39,102 nt of DNA from Asterionellopsis glacialis (lineage: Eukaryota; Bacillariophyta; Plagiogrammaphyceae; Rhaphoneidales; Asterionellopsidaceae). Position 1 is the stretch's first letter, and each line of letters opens with the position of its first letter. This document shows positions 11,641 through 23,156 of the stretch, piece by piece. The notes beneath the pieces are model-generated. The model worked only from the letters and a program-made list of their open reading frames with translations, was not told the DNA's origin and did not search any database. The stretch spans positions 1-39,102 of the forward strand of contig WKLE02005371.1 of NCBI GenBank assembly GCA_014885115.2, in the 5' to 3' direction. The translations under genes were made by a program, and so were the position numbers.

Positions 11641-13059
11641 TGTCGATGTAGAAAATTCAAGAATGATGTGATTTTGTTAAATGTATCGGTGGGATTTCAA
11701 AAAGGTCTAAACGATGGTAATATTGCACGTTAGAGTTCGCTCTCCGTTGATGTTCAGGAGCAACTTGGGTTTCACTTGGAGTTGGATGGTGCTATTTTCG
11801 TCCTTGATGAAGGGAGGGGAACTACCGTAGGGAGGGTGATGTGGTATCGTCTTGAAGTTGATGGATTTGCCAATTCACAGACAGATTTTGTGCTCGTTTT
11901 CCCTGTTCAACAAGACGCGCGATATTTGCGCGACAAGTGACAGGCGGAATACAAGTAAGAAGTAGTGTTTTTTCGGTATGCGCGCTGGCTTCTGGTACTT
12001 GAACTGTCTTTTCAAGTATAGAAGACTTATGGAAAGTACGATACAGCCTCTCGTAGAAGACACCCAACGGCAAATAATGTGTTCTGTTGTCAAGCCGGGA
12101 TTACCGAAAGCGATTCCCCACCGTGCTTTTTTTCACGCGAGGTGCGATTGTTGTATTACAATGGTGGCTCTTGTGTGATTGCCAATTTCCCAAGCATAGA
12201 CGAGAAAGAACGCTCGCCGCAACACAAGAAGAGAAGAATTCTTTGATGAAAAGATGGCGCGCCGATGACCAAAATGAAAAATGGTGTTTGCGCGCGATGC
12301 AACCGAATGTCTGTCTTGGTGCTAGAAATTTGCTTTCTGATCTTGTTGCTCAACAGCGATAGCCCGGACCAGAAGAGCGCGACGCGATGCGATTGGAGAG
12401 ATGTTGTGGCAGTTTTGAGCTTTTTTTTGTTCAAGCAGTTGAAGTTCTTTTTGCTCACTTCTGTGCGCTACCAGGTATGGTCTATGTTGATGTATAATGG
12501 ATATCACTGCACTCGCCTGATTGATCTGACTCACCCAGTACAGCAACTACGTAGAACCTACAATAAGTATGTCCTACTTGCTTGAGTGAACGAAGCAGAC
12601 TCATCAGACTAAAATATATATGTACAGCACAACCACCTAAAATTATTTAAAATCAGAAATCGTTTCACACACTAACTCTAGCTAGAGAGAGTATTATACG
12701 TGGTACCGTACCATAAAAAACCCCGAGTGTCTGACATTGCTCTCTATTGAGATTTCCATGTATTTTATGTACGTATAGTACTGGTACCAGGTACCCTACA
12801 GACAAAGTTTTTTCCTTCTGAAACTGTCTAGTCCAAATGTAGTTGTACTCCTGGTAGTGCTTGCGCATACAAATACAGCTACCTTATATGATGTGGTATG
12901 CATAACTTTATAGTTACAACGCAAGCCTCGTTTTCCTGTCTACCCCCGGTCGGTGACACTCTATCATTAAATATATCTTGTTTTCTTCTTGTTCTCTTGG
13001 TGCCACCACCGCGTTCCCATATAAAGAAATTTGTTGTGACACTTATCTTGCGTACGACC
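11641..13059. promoter_or_regulatory. Divergent promoter region, aureochrome / kelch-BTB
   Basis: This 1.4-kb spacer lies between two outward-facing genes and contains no reading frame I can defend: the short frames at 11822-12585 overlap on both strands and match nothing I recognise. The part near 11641-11800 is probably the aureochrome 5' untranslated region. GGTACC-type motifs cluster here: TACCAGGTA (12469-12477), GGTACCGTACC (12702-12712) and CTGGTACCAGGTACC (12781-12795). Confidence 0.5.
12781..12795. promoter_or_regulatory. CTGGTACCAGGTACC palindrome cluster
   Basis: CTGGTACCAG is a perfect 10-bp palindrome overlapping a second GGTACC. It lies about 265 bp upstream of the kelch-BTB start. 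The same core recurs at 8671-8680, 20972-20982, 28353-28363, 28485-28494 and 38604-38614, all in intergenic DNA. The binding protein is unknown. Confidence 0.35.
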
Positions 13060-15339
13060 ATGGACGACAGCAACGAAAGAGGAATAACACGAGACGAACA
13101 GCAGAATGACAATGTAGCATCTTTATCCGATTCCAACAACGACGCAAATCAAGAAGCAACTACAAGTGCTAATGCCATAGAAAGCGTTACGTCCGCGTTC
13201 TCTGCTACTCGACTTGACAACGCAGAAGAGTCATCATCATCAGTCGTGGTCAGTCAACGACAAAGCAGCCCTCGTCAGAGTGCGTTGCGACATTTTGCTA
13301 CGGACAGGTCTCACAGTAGTAGGATCTCTAGAAATGCTGCACATGGATCATCGAGGAGGACGGTGGCGCGAAGCTTATCTTCCGAAACGGCTCATCAGTT
13401 GGAACTTCGAAAACAGGCGCATCTACGATCACCGGGAATCGCGGTAGGCAGCAACGGAGGGGCTCCTCCAGCATCCACCCCAGGGACAGCAGGCATCCAG
13501 CTTTCTAATCGTTTCCGTGAGAATCCTTCCAATGACAGATCTTCTGGACTTTCTAGAGTTGACACAGTAATGACTGCACGAGATCGTCCGGGAACCTTGC
13601 AGTTGCAAAGAATGGATATGCCGGAATCATTGGAATCATCTCCCATGAATGTAAACTCGGGTTGGATGGAGGTTGAAACAACAAGGGGAGCGGCAGGTGG
13701 AGCTCCACCCTGTCAACGATCACTTCATGCTGCTGCAGTTCTCAATAATTGTCTGTATGTGTTTGGTAAGTCCCAGAAAATGTTGTGCCAGAGAACACCG
13801 GAAAACTTTCCCTTTTTCCCAACATTTAGCTCACCTCAAAAAATGCTTATCCTCTGCTTATACAGGGGGATATGACGGGCAAGCTCGAGTAAATGATTTT
13901 CATTGCTTTTCTTTCGTTGATAAACGATGGAGCCCCGTGCTTGCATCGGCAGCATCAGGAGTTCCACCATCTCCAAGAGATCGTCATGTGGCAGTGGTTC
14001 ATGGAAACTCATTTTACGTCTTTGGTGGCTTCGATGGTACATCTCGTATAAACGACTTTTTCGGTTTTGACTTTTCCTCTATGTCATGGAGGGAAGTCCT
14101 ACCACTTACTGGAGAACCGCCTTCTCCCCGACATTCTCATGCGGCTGTTGTATATGGTGATTCCATGTTTGTGTTTGGCGGCTATGATGGATCATACCGA
14201 TCTGATTTTCATGAATATGACTTTGGAATGAATAAGTGGAATATCATCCCACCTGCAGGTCGGCCTCCACGTGCCAGATATCGTGCAACATGTACAGTGC
14301 ACAAGACAACCATGATTCTATTCGGCGGTCATGATGGCACGAGACATTTGTCTGACACGCATACCTTTGATTTTGAAACACGTATCTGGTCAACACTTGT
14401 GACAGAAGGTATAGCTCCAATGCCCCGAGACTCACATGTTAGCGTAGTTCATGGTGACTCAATGTTTGTATTTGGAGGTTCGACAGGATCGGCAATGAAT
14501 GATCTGCACGAGCTTCAGATTTCTTCTAGTGCTTCTGCTCCCGCAAAATGGCGCGCCGTGAGCACTTCGGGAACGAACGAACCTGGACACCGTTTTTGTC
14601 ACGTCGGCTCTGTATATGGAGATGCAATGTATGTATTTGGTGGGTATGACGGGTCGGCTCGTCTCAATGATTTCATCAAATTTGAGTTTACTATTGACGA
14701 CCTTTCTTTTGAAGTGCCCCCTTCCACAATCATTTCTGATCTACGCAGTTTCATTAACGATGATGGGCTATCAGATGTCACGTTCATTGTTGAAGGTCAA
14801 TCGGTATTTGCTCACAAAATTATGCTAACTAGGTGTTCTTATTTCAGGGCTATGTTTTTGGGAGAAATGATGGAATCAAACCAGTCAACTATTAATATCG
14901 AACAGGTTTCTTACCCTATCTTCTTGGCAATCTTAGAATACTTATATACCGACAAGGTACACATCTTACTAGAAGATGCAATGGACCTTTTTGTTGCCGC
15001 AGACTTGTTTTGTATTCCACGTTTGCAGGTAAGTCCAGTGAAATTTTGCTCAACAGCGAATTTCTATTTCGTTGCTTATCCAAAACTTTGTCTTGCCCCC
15101 CCCCCTTTAAATTCATTTTTTTGCAGACTATGTGTGAAAAGAAAATGCTTCAATCTATTACTATTGAAAACGCAGCAACAATTTTTCATGCAGCAGATAT
15201 TCATTCCGCAGTTGCTCTCCGACTAAAGAGTCTCAAATACATTCTTGCACATTTTGAAGCAATTTCGAAGACCTCAGCTTTTGAAGAAATGGCAAGGTGC
15301 AATGTGGAGCTTGTCTTTGAAATTTTGCAACAGAGATAA
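13060..15339 (+). CDS. Kelch-repeat and BTB domain protein
   Basis: Three exons (13060-13765, 13866-15028, 15127-15339) encode 693 residues. Both introns (13766-13865, 15029-15126) have GTAAGT donors and T-rich acceptors; the first join restores YVFGGYDG, the second joins CIPRLQ to TMCEKK. Residues 1 to about 205 are Ser/Asn-rich and likely disordered. Six kelch blades follow, marked by YVFGGYDG, YVFGGFDG, FVFGGYDG, ILFGGHDG, FVFGGSTG and YVFGGYDG about 50 residues apart (233 to about 500). A BTB domain begins near 535 (LSDVTFIVEGQSVFAHKIML) and is followed by a BACK-like helical tail. The kelch-then-BTB order resembles LZTR1-like and plant or amoebal proteins rather than animal KLHL. By family, such proteins can act as cullin-3 substrate adaptors; the substrate is unknown. 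The start at 13060 is chosen for its ACCATGG context; the frame is open back to an ATG at 12898. Intron 2 contains an 11-base C run. Confidence 0.9.
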
Positions 15340-15724
15340 TGTTTTCGCAAGTGAAATCTCTCATCGTATGTATAGATAAATAGGTAATCAGATCAATTAG
15401 GCTATTATTAAATTTGAGTATTTTTTACAAGATATAATTGAATCGATGATGCAAGTGTGGAATGGAGGTATAATATTTGCGATTTCTTGAAAACCTATGG
15501 AGAAATGGAGGAAACGGTTGCAGAAGGATCTTGCAAAACTGCTCAAAGTCACATTGCTGGGTATTGTGTTGCCGCAAAATGCAGACATATTGCTTAATCT
15601 TTCTACTTTTAAAATATTTTATAATTCCTTGTTTTCAAAAAGAATTTACTACGAAGCAACCTTCTTAAATGTACAAGACGCCTCCGACTAAAAAATGAGG
15701 AGCCGAATGCGTCTAGTTACGACT
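15340..15724. other. Convergent intergenic spacer
   Basis: This 385-bp AT-rich stretch lies between the 3' ends of the kelch-BTB and EF-G2 genes. It probably holds both 3' untranslated regions. I see no gene, repeat or GGTACC motif in it. Confidence 0.5.
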
Positions 15725-18475
15725 CTATATCTCGCACGGAGTATGCCCTTTGTACTCAGCTGAAAATGCCCCTTCACCTCCAGTAATGCTTCTCAGAGAG
15801 TTGGCATAACCAAGGATTTCAACCAAAGGTACTTCCCCATGTAACAGAGCTTTGGAATGAGCAGCCACGACCTGATCTCCTGTCTCTCCAATAATCACAT
15901 CACCTATTGTTCCACGGCGACCCGTCAAATCTGAAACCACTGCCCCAACACTATCACTGGGTAAAGTCACCTCCAAGGTCATTGATGGTTCCAACATAGT
16001 GCAGCTGTATTTATTGTTATGGAGTGTATCCGTGACAGCGTGAGCTGCTGCAGCACGCAATGCGCCAGGCAATGCATTGAGGGCAGCCAATCCGCCCTCC
16101 ACATCAACACTTTCAACGTGGCATCTTACGTTGGACATTGGGTAAGATCCGAGTGGACCTCTCTTGAGTGCTCCTTGACATCCAAGAATCAGGGCTTTGA
16201 AAACATCAGAATAGTAGATTAAATCCTCTTCAGACGCCGACTGATCCACACCTAAGAACTTTCTTGCTTCTGGACCAACAGTTACCAGAGGCTCGGAAAG
16301 AAGCATACATGATGAGTCAGGGAATGTATTCTCCGACGGAACATGTGGTTCAAGATATAAATGAACAGCTGCCTGTAATCGAGTCCCACCAATCAATCGA
16401 TCATAATTGAGCAACCCCTCGGTCTCGATACCTTCCGTGATGGTTTCACGGTAAGCAACAGAAGGGCTACCGCAAGTCACCTGCAAACCGAATTCGCGAT
16501 AAAGGCGGTCGAGAACAACCTCAATGTGCAACTCTCCTAATCCAGACAATAGAGTTGCAGAATCAGTTTCTTCTACAAGAAGGCTGGGATCTTCGATGGC
16601 CAAAAGTGCAAGAGCTTCTGAGAGCTTTGTTTGCTCTTCTGCTGTCTCAGTCTCGAGCCGGACTTTGAGTACAGGTTTCGGTGAGGCTACTCCCGCTAGG
16701 TACACACTATTATTCGAGGTCCCTTTTGCGGCTTTCTTCCTACTACGTTTATCACCGCCAGGAGAAGCACCCATGAAGATAGTATCGCCAGTGACGACAG
16801 TTTTCAACCCCACAAGCGCGCAAACCTCACCACTTTTACAAACACCATCTTCGATGTTGCTGAAGCGTCCCCCAGCTAGTTCCAGCATACCTCCCACACG
16901 TTCTGTCCTGGGCTTTTCTGGGGCTTCACCAGGTGCTGGTGGAGAAAGAACTTGCAGAGTATCCTTTGTCTTCATTTGTCCAGAGTACACCCTTGCAAAG
17001 ACAACTCTACCGTCGCCGCTTCCGCCTCGCCCCTTCATATGAACTACCTTAAATGCCAGTGCTAGAAGAGAAGGGTGAAGCGGGTGACCAAAAGCAACAG
17101 CTTTCTTTGCAGCGCTGCTTTTTTCCACCTCACTCCCGCTCTTACTGCTCTTATTTCTATCTTCTTCATCGTACGTTATAAGTGCTGGGGGCAATCTATC
17201 AAGAGGTGACGGAAGAAGATCAGCAACCGAATCTAAAATGGGCTCGATTCCTTTTCCTTTTAGAGCAGCTGCGGACATGACTGGAAGAGCCTTTCTATCC
17301 AAAGTAGCTCGCCTAAGTGCAGCACGAAGTTCCGCATTGCTTGGCTCTTGCTCGTTCAAGAAGTACTCCTCGATAGATTCGTCGACTTCAGCTAGTGAAG
17401 CAATTAAATCTTCTCTTGCCGTTAATGCTTCCCGAGTTACATGACAATTCGGATCAAATGGTTTGTGCGTTGCACTATCTAAAAGGGGAATTACCTTTGG
17501 AGTACATTCGTCCACATTGGCTAGGGCTGCACTGGAAACATCTGGCCATATTATCATTCGCATGTGGACTAAATCTACGCACCCCACGAAATCTCCAGGA
17601 ATTGAACCGGATTCGTCAATTGATACAGCAACAATATTCGATTCGACTAGATTGCTGCCACTTCCACTTTTCCCCTCGGCCCGAAATAATGGTAGCTGCA
17701 TTGCAACGGGGTTCGCTCCAGGAAGTTTGCGCTGCAGTGATTGAATTGCACTTCCAAAGTTACAACCTTCTTTATCCATTTTATTTATCACCGCAAGGCA
17801 GGGGAGAGGTTCGTGACCTCTGCAAGGATCTGTTTCCGTGTCGACCGTTCGAGGGGAAACGTCGTGGTTATTCAGAGATGGTCGCGTCATTGCCCTCCAA
17901 ACGGTTTCTGTTTGAGCTTGAACTCCAGCCACTGCATCAACAACCAGAACGGCACCATCCAATACAGCAGCACTTCGATTTACTTCAACGCTAAAGTCAA
18001 CATGACCAGGAGTATCAATGAGATGAATTTCGACATTGTCATTTGGGTCATAGTCGTCTCCTGTTTTATTATTGTGCCAACCCCAGTCAAAAGATATTGC
18101 AGCACTCTGAATTGTGATGCCTCTCTCCCTTTCAGCAGGTAAATAGTCTGTCACGGTATTTCCGTCGTCTACAGAACCAACACGTCGGACAACTCCTGCG
18201 AGAGCCAACATACGTTCTGTCACAGTTGTCTTACCAGCATCCACATGTGCAAAAACTCCAACGTTGCGAACATGCGTTAGTCGTCGAATCTCCTTGTTAG
18301 TTTGCTTTTTTGCAAGAGGAGAATCATATTCTTCAACAGCTTGGGCAACCGATGACTTGAACTTGCAAAAAATGCAGGATCTTAGGATAACATGGTTATT
18401 CCGTTCCGCTAAGAAATGTGAAGCATCTATACCACGTGATCTTAAATAACCCGTGCGTGCAACAAGACGAAGCAT
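15725..18475 (-). CDS. GFM2: Mitochondrial elongation factor G2 (ribosome-releasing)
   Basis: An intronless frame of 916 residues. Mitochondrial EF-G2 works with ribosome recycling factor to split ribosomes after termination, rather than driving translocation. The GTPase domain shows AHVDAGKTT (76-84), the switch I region DDGNTVTDYLPAERERGI (about 103-120), DTPGHVD (154-160) and NKMD (231-234). Domain II, then SGLGELHIE and CGSPSVAYRETI, and a C-terminal domain IV/V region (RGTIGDVI) complete the EF-G order. SVDDGNTVTD followed by ITIQSAA is closer to GFM2/MEF2 than to GFM1. The N-terminus (MLRLVARTGYLRSRG) is basic with few acids, as expected of a mitochondrial transit peptide. It is longer than the roughly 780-residue animal protein because of several hydrophilic inserts, such as a Ser/Lys-rich one near 445-465. 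A plastid location is less likely. Confidence 0.9.
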   Translation of the reverse strand: MLRLVARTGYLRSRGIDASHFLAERNNHVILRSCIFCKFKSSVAQAVEEYDSPLAKKQTNKEIRRLTHVRNVGVFAHVDAGKTTVTERMLALAGVVRRVGSVDDGNTVTDYLPAERERGITIQSAAISFDWGWHNNKTGDDYDPNDNVEIHLIDTPGHVDFSVEVNRSAAVLDGAVLVVDAVAGVQAQTETVWRAMTRPSLNNHDVSPRTVDTETDPCRGHEPLPCLAVINKMDKEGCNFGSAIQSLQRKLPGANPVAMQLPLFRAEGKSGSGSNLVESNIVAVSIDESGSIPGDFVGCVDLVHMRMIIWPDVSSAALANVDECTPKVIPLLDSATHKPFDPNCHVTREALTAREDLIASLAEVDESIEEYFLNEQEPSNAELRAALRRATLDRKALPVMSAAALKGKGIEPILDSVADLLPSPLDRLPPALITYDEEDRNKSSKSGSEVEKSSAAKKAVAFGHPLHPSLLALAFKVVHMKGRGGSGDGRVVFARVYSGQMKTKDTLQVLSPPAPGEAPEKPRTERVGGMLELAGGRFSNIEDGVCKSGEVCALVGLKTVVTGDTIFMGASPGGDKRSRKKAAKGTSNNSVYLAGVASPKPVLKVRLETETAEEQTKLSEALALLAIEDPSLLVEETDSATLLSGLGELHIEVVLDRLYREFGLQVTCGSPSVAYRETITEGIETEGLLNYDRLIGGTRLQAAVHLYLEPHVPSENTFPDSSCMLLSEPLVTVGPEARKFLGVDQSASEEDLIYYSDVFKALILGCQGALKRGPLGSYPMSNVRCHVESVDVEGGLAALNALPGALRAAAAHAVTDTLHNNKYSCTMLEPSMTLEVTLPSDSVGAVVSDLTGRRGTIGDVIIGETGDQVVAAHSKALLHGEVPLVEILGYANSLRSITGGEGAFSAEYKGHTPCEI

Positions 18476-19198
<723 letters not shown>

Positions 19199-20857
19199 CT
19201 ATACCCTCTCTTGAATCGTTGTTGAAATAATTCCATGATCACTCGGGAACTTCAATGTAGGGAAGGCCATATCCTCAATGTATTTCTTCTCGCCAGTATT
19301 GTCCTTCACGGTCTCAACAACTACAAAATCATCCTTATTGAACAAAATAAAATCCTTAGGATTCACATCACCCTTCAAACGTTTTTCGCTACTTTTGCAT
19401 GCCTTGTTCAACTGTGGCTGCAAATATGTACGAGCATTATACGTAGTGTAGTTACCGGGCTGAGGAACATCTCCCCAACAGGACGTCAAACCTTGGGATA
19501 CATAGCTCTTAGCAAAATCCATGACATCTTGCTGCTTACCAGGCTTAGCATTCTCGTACGTATTTGCATCCATACCAAATATCAAACGATGACTAGTTAA
19601 TGCTGCATCTGAATTCATTGCTTGGACAAGGGCAGCAACGACGGGCTTGGTTGCCAATCCATTCGTGTCACCATGGAAAGATGCTACCACAAATGGTACT
19701 CCCTCAGCGTTGCTTGTTGTAATTACCAAAATGTCACCATTTGCCACAGGAACTTTAACACCATCGGGGAATGATTTTTCGACCAATGATGTGATTTCTG
19801 CTGTAGCTCCTCCGGGGAATGCTTGTTTGCTCAAACAAACCACAGAGTTCTGATCACGAGTAGCATCCATATTAAGAGGTGCAACGATATGAAACTTTTG
19901 ACCAAGTGCACCGTTCCTAGCATTATCAATGAATGCAGATGATACCTCTTGCAAGGTAATGATGTCTGAATCGATGTATTTGTTCTCAAGGATCTGCATG
20001 GTATGGGGTACCTTCATTTTGTTGAGTTTGTCGACCATGGTACGTTTCAATGGTTGCCAAACTTTGGGATCTGATACTGTATTCATCATGTGAACAAGGA
20101 TAGCATCAAAGATAGCACCACACAAAGTCTGCAAGGGCAACGAATCCTTCTCTTCTTGCTGAAATGCAGTACCAACAACAGAATAAAGTATGGCATCTGA
20201 GAAAGAAAATGGCAGAAACTACAAACACCCTGCTAACTAAACACAACAGTTGAAAAATGTATAGAGACACATCTCGTGTAGACACACCTCTGTAATATCA
20301 GGATACTTTGATTTTTTGATGGGTTTCAACATTGCATATGGGATAAGGTCCTCTACTCCCTCCTTCGTTTTGATCTTCAAAGGATCATCAAACATGAACT
20401 TTTCCCAAGCATTCCACCACATTTCGGTTGTATCCAAATCACCGCCATACATGTTGATCACGGTAGGACGACATACTGGCTCAGGACTACCTTCCACATT
20501 GATCGTATTGGTTATTCTGTCGGGCATCGAAGCAAGACGCTTGCTTCCTAACACGGGGTCTTTCATAAAGCCTGAAATAATATTGCGTTTGCTAAAGTCA
20601 TTATCCCAGTAAGATTGGACCGATTGCCATCCAACACGTGTCATCCGTTCATCAAGTTTTTTGAACATGTCGGGAGTGAAGACTTGGTTGACTCGGATAT
20701 CCTTATCACCTGGTTGTTCTAAGAATTTTTCTGCGTTAATCATGAGTCTTTCATATAGTGGATTTTCCTTGTAGGTAATCCAATATTCGAATGGATTATT
20801 GTTGATGGCAGCAATATTCCATGTAGTTATTATGAGTTTTTTTTTGGTTGAGGTCAT
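19199..20857 (-). CDS. Endonuclease/exonuclease/phosphatase-fold protein
   Basis: Two exons, 20857-20288 and 20218-19199, encode 529 residues. The 69-nt intron (20219-20287) has a GTGTGT donor and TTTGTAG acceptor; the join is in frame (PDITE-FLPFSFSDAILYSV). Superfamily hallmarks in order: TWNIA near the N-terminus, LQEVS holding the metal-binding Glu, SFHGDTNG, the GMDANTY segment, PKDFILF and a C-terminal PSDHGII holding the catalytic Asp-His pair. So a metal-dependent phosphodiesterase or phosphatase fold is well supported. The WNIAAINNNPFEYW start and the long insert between N-terminal strand and the Glu motif do not match a named class I know, so substrate (nucleic acid, phosphoinositide or other) is not assigned. 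No signal peptide or membrane segment is evident. The ATG at 20857 is the first in frame. Confidence 0.8.
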
Positions 20858-21731
20858 TGTGGACAAAGTATGCTCGTATATAAAAACATTGTCACTATAT
20901 TTTGGGAACAGTTCGTTGGGAGACGTTTTGATACATCATGATACAGGTACAGATGTTGCAAGCCTTCGGAGGGTACCGGTACACAAGAGAATAGAAAGAT
21001 TGCTTGCGATATTTTGTATTGTACGATATCTGGAAGAATTATTAAGATTAGAGACAATGAACAAAGCACAGACTTCCCCCCAATTTTTCGAACTTAGAAA
21101 AAAGCTTGGCCGTTGCTTGTCAATCATTTTTTCTACGCGTCCCAGATCCAAACCCCCCGGCTGATAATCTATTTTCAAATAATAGGATTATCAGCAAAAC
21201 TGATGATAGCGTTGTTCTGAAGTTTTATTTATTTATGAAAGAGTCCTGTTTGTGTATCTGAAAAAATCTGGTCAATTGCTCACCCAAGTTCTGGGAGTTC
21301 ACACTGTCGATGCAAGGATGTCCCACTCTAGTCACATTATTTTCTTGTTCTTCCGCCTCTTCATGAGAACAGTGCAAAAAGTGCTAGTCCTAGAGAAAGC
21401 ACAAAAATAACGACGAACAACGCATTTCGTTTTGCCTGAACGAACAGCTCCTTTGTATTATTGTAACATTCCCTCTCAAATCAAATAATCGAAGATAATA
21501 CATAGCATCAGTACGTGGATAGTTTTCTGTAAAAACCACGCTCCAACTTTGTCCTGTCGCTACACAATATTCTTCTTCCATTTTTCAGTCTCATTTTTGA
21601 AATTCTTCTTTTCAATCACAAAAGATTAATCGAAAATTAATAATTTGGGTTTGATTGTAAATTCACTAATGCTTTTCTTGCTATTATTCATATTGACTCC
21701 CACTCGTCTTTGAAATTATAAGTTTTCTAGA
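20858..21731. promoter_or_regulatory. Divergent promoter, EEP protein / FOXRED1
   Basis: This 874-bp spacer lies between outward-facing genes. It contains GGTACCGGTAC at 20972-20982 and a stable-looking hairpin at 21161-21194. A small frame on the minus strand at 21390-21581 has no recognisable domain, and I do not treat it as a gene. Confidence 0.5.
21161..21194. repeat. Intergenic hairpin, 13-bp stem with one bulge
   Basis: CTGATAATCTATT (21161-21173) pairs with AATAGGATTATCAG (21181-21194), leaving one bulged base and a seven-base loop. It is not followed by a T run typical of a bacterial terminator. It could be a DNA-binding palindrome, an RNA structure or the ends of a tiny element. Confidence 0.5.
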
Positions 21732-23156
21732 ATGTTAAGTTATGTTAGCCCTCTATCAAAGCGAATCGCGGCAAAGGCTCTTCCAGGCCCGTGGTTACAA
21801 AAGCATGGAGAACTTTTTTTAATATTGGAGAGAAGCTTATCCAAAAGGTCCTTTTCTAGAACGTTTCGAAGGAACCAAACTACTACTGCTACAACTGCAA
21901 CAGACACACTCATAATTGGAGGAGGTCCTGTTGGTTCGTCGACTGCTTATCATCTTGCAACAAACTGTCGATCTGGTGATGGGCAAGGGATTGTTATTGT
22001 TGAACGTGATCCTTCATATTCAAAAGCTTCTGCAACGTTGTCCGCAGGAGGCATTCGACAGCAGTTTTCTCTTTTAGAAAATGTGCAAATGTCTCTTTAT
22101 GGTCGTGACTTTCTAAGAGAAGCCCACCAACGTTTGAGTACAGAGACTGATCCAAATGTTGATGTTCAGTTTCAAGAGCATGGATATCTATTTTTAGCTT
22201 CTACCGAATCAGGCGCGAAACAATTGAAAGAAAATTATGGTGTCCAATGCAAGGCCGGTTGTGAAGACATACATCTATTATCACCGACAGAACTTAAGGA
22301 AATGTTTCCGTGGATGTACAATGATGACGTATTGTTGGGATCCTTTGGTTCCAAAGGAGAGGGATGGTTCGATCCATGGGCGCTGCTGAAAGGCTTGAAA
22401 GATAAAAACATCGAAATGGGAGTAAAATATGTTCATGGTGAACCGATCAGAGCTGAACGTGATCCGAATACTGGGCGAATTTTGTCGATAAGTGTAGACG
22501 AAGCACAAACTGGTCATGTTGTAACCCACAATGTCAATACTGTTGTGAATGGAGCTGGTGCGCATGCGGAACAAGTGATGAACCTTCTTGCTGGACCAGA
22601 TCTACCTCTCCAATATCCTATCCCGGTAAAACCTCGAAAAAGGTGCATATTTTTTTTTCATTGTTCTGCCCCAACCGGAGTACCTGCAATTGCACCTCTA
22701 ACTGTTGATTCCTCCATGGTTTACTTTCGGTCGGAAGGTCTTCCTGGTCATGGTAATTTCTTGTGTGGTGTATCACCAAACCCAGAAGATGATCCTGACT
22801 GTTACGATGCTAGAGAATTAGATAATGCTGATCATCATCTATTCGATGAAATAATATGGCCAGCTCTATACCACCGTGTCCCAGCCTTTGGAGAAATCAA
22901 GGTAAAGTCCAGTTGGGCGGGTTTATACGCATATAACACAGTGGACCAGAATGTTATAATCGACTTCCACCCAGAAATGAATAATTTATTGATGCTCAAC
23001 GGATTTTCTGGACATGGATTGCAGCAAAGTCCTGCAGCAGGAAGGGCAGGAGCTGAGCTAATCGATTACGGAAAATTTGTTACCCTGGATTTGGATATTT
23101 TTCGATTTGACCGGATATTACAGGATGAACCCGTTCTAGAAGTAGGTATTGTTTGA
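21732..23156 (+). CDS. FOXRED1: FOXRED1-like FAD-dependent oxidoreductase
   Basis: A single exon of 474 residues, close to the 486 of human FOXRED1, a DAO-family flavoprotein needed to assemble mitochondrial complex I. The first 55 residues are basic and Ser/Thr-rich without acidic clusters, fitting a mitochondrial transit peptide. The FAD-binding motif is IIGGGPVGSSTAYHL at 61-75. Conserved family segments follow: VERDPSYSKAS, LSAGGIRQQFSL, GEGWFDPWALLKGL, VNGAGAHAEQV, PVKPRKRCIF, KSSWAGLYAYNTVDQN and the C-terminal GFSGHGLQQSPAAGRA. All align with FOXRED1 rather than with sarcosine or dimethylglycine dehydrogenases, which share the fold. The catalytic substrate of this family is unknown. 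The gene is divergent from the EEP-fold gene and convergent with NOG1. Confidence 0.92.
   Translation: MLSYVSPLSKRIAAKALPGPWLQKHGELFLILERSLSKRSFSRTFRRNQTTTATTATDTLIIGGGPVGSSTAYHLATNCRSGDGQGIVIVERDPSYSKASATLSAGGIRQQFSLLENVQMSLYGRDFLREAHQRLSTETDPNVDVQFQEHGYLFLASTESGAKQLKENYGVQCKAGCEDIHLLSPTELKEMFPWMYNDDVLLGSFGSKGEGWFDPWALLKGLKDKNIEMGVKYVHGEPIRAERDPNTGRILSISVDEAQTGHVVTHNVNTVVNGAGAHAEQVMNLLAGPDLPLQYPIPVKPRKRCIFFFHCSAPTGVPAIAPLTVDSSMVYFRSEGLPGHGNFLCGVSPNPEDDPDCYDARELDNADHHLFDEIIWPALYHRVPAFGEIKVKSSWAGLYAYNTVDQNVIIDFHPEMNNLLMLNGFSGHGLQQSPAAGRAGAELIDYGKFVTLDLDIFRFDRILQDEPVLEVGIV

Noticed and set aside
11822..12585. Several overlapping 60-106 codon frames on both strands between aureochrome and kelch-BTB
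   Set aside because: They occur in up to four frames at once, show no domain and have no supported start context; they are best explained as chance frames in a promoter region.
12898..13059. Upstream extension of the kelch-BTB protein to an ATG at 12898
   Set aside because: The extra 54 residues look like a translated leader with a hydrophobic stretch unrelated to the family; the ACCATGG at 13060 is a better start. It could still be used as a minor start.
16524..17994. Long plus-strand frames (172 and 199 codons) opposite the EF-G2 gene
   Set aside because: They are antisense shadows of a well-supported GTPase gene, with no domain of their own.
21390..21581. 63-codon minus-strand frame upstream of FOXRED1
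   Set aside because: Short, without domain or homology that I recognise, and located in a divergent promoter.
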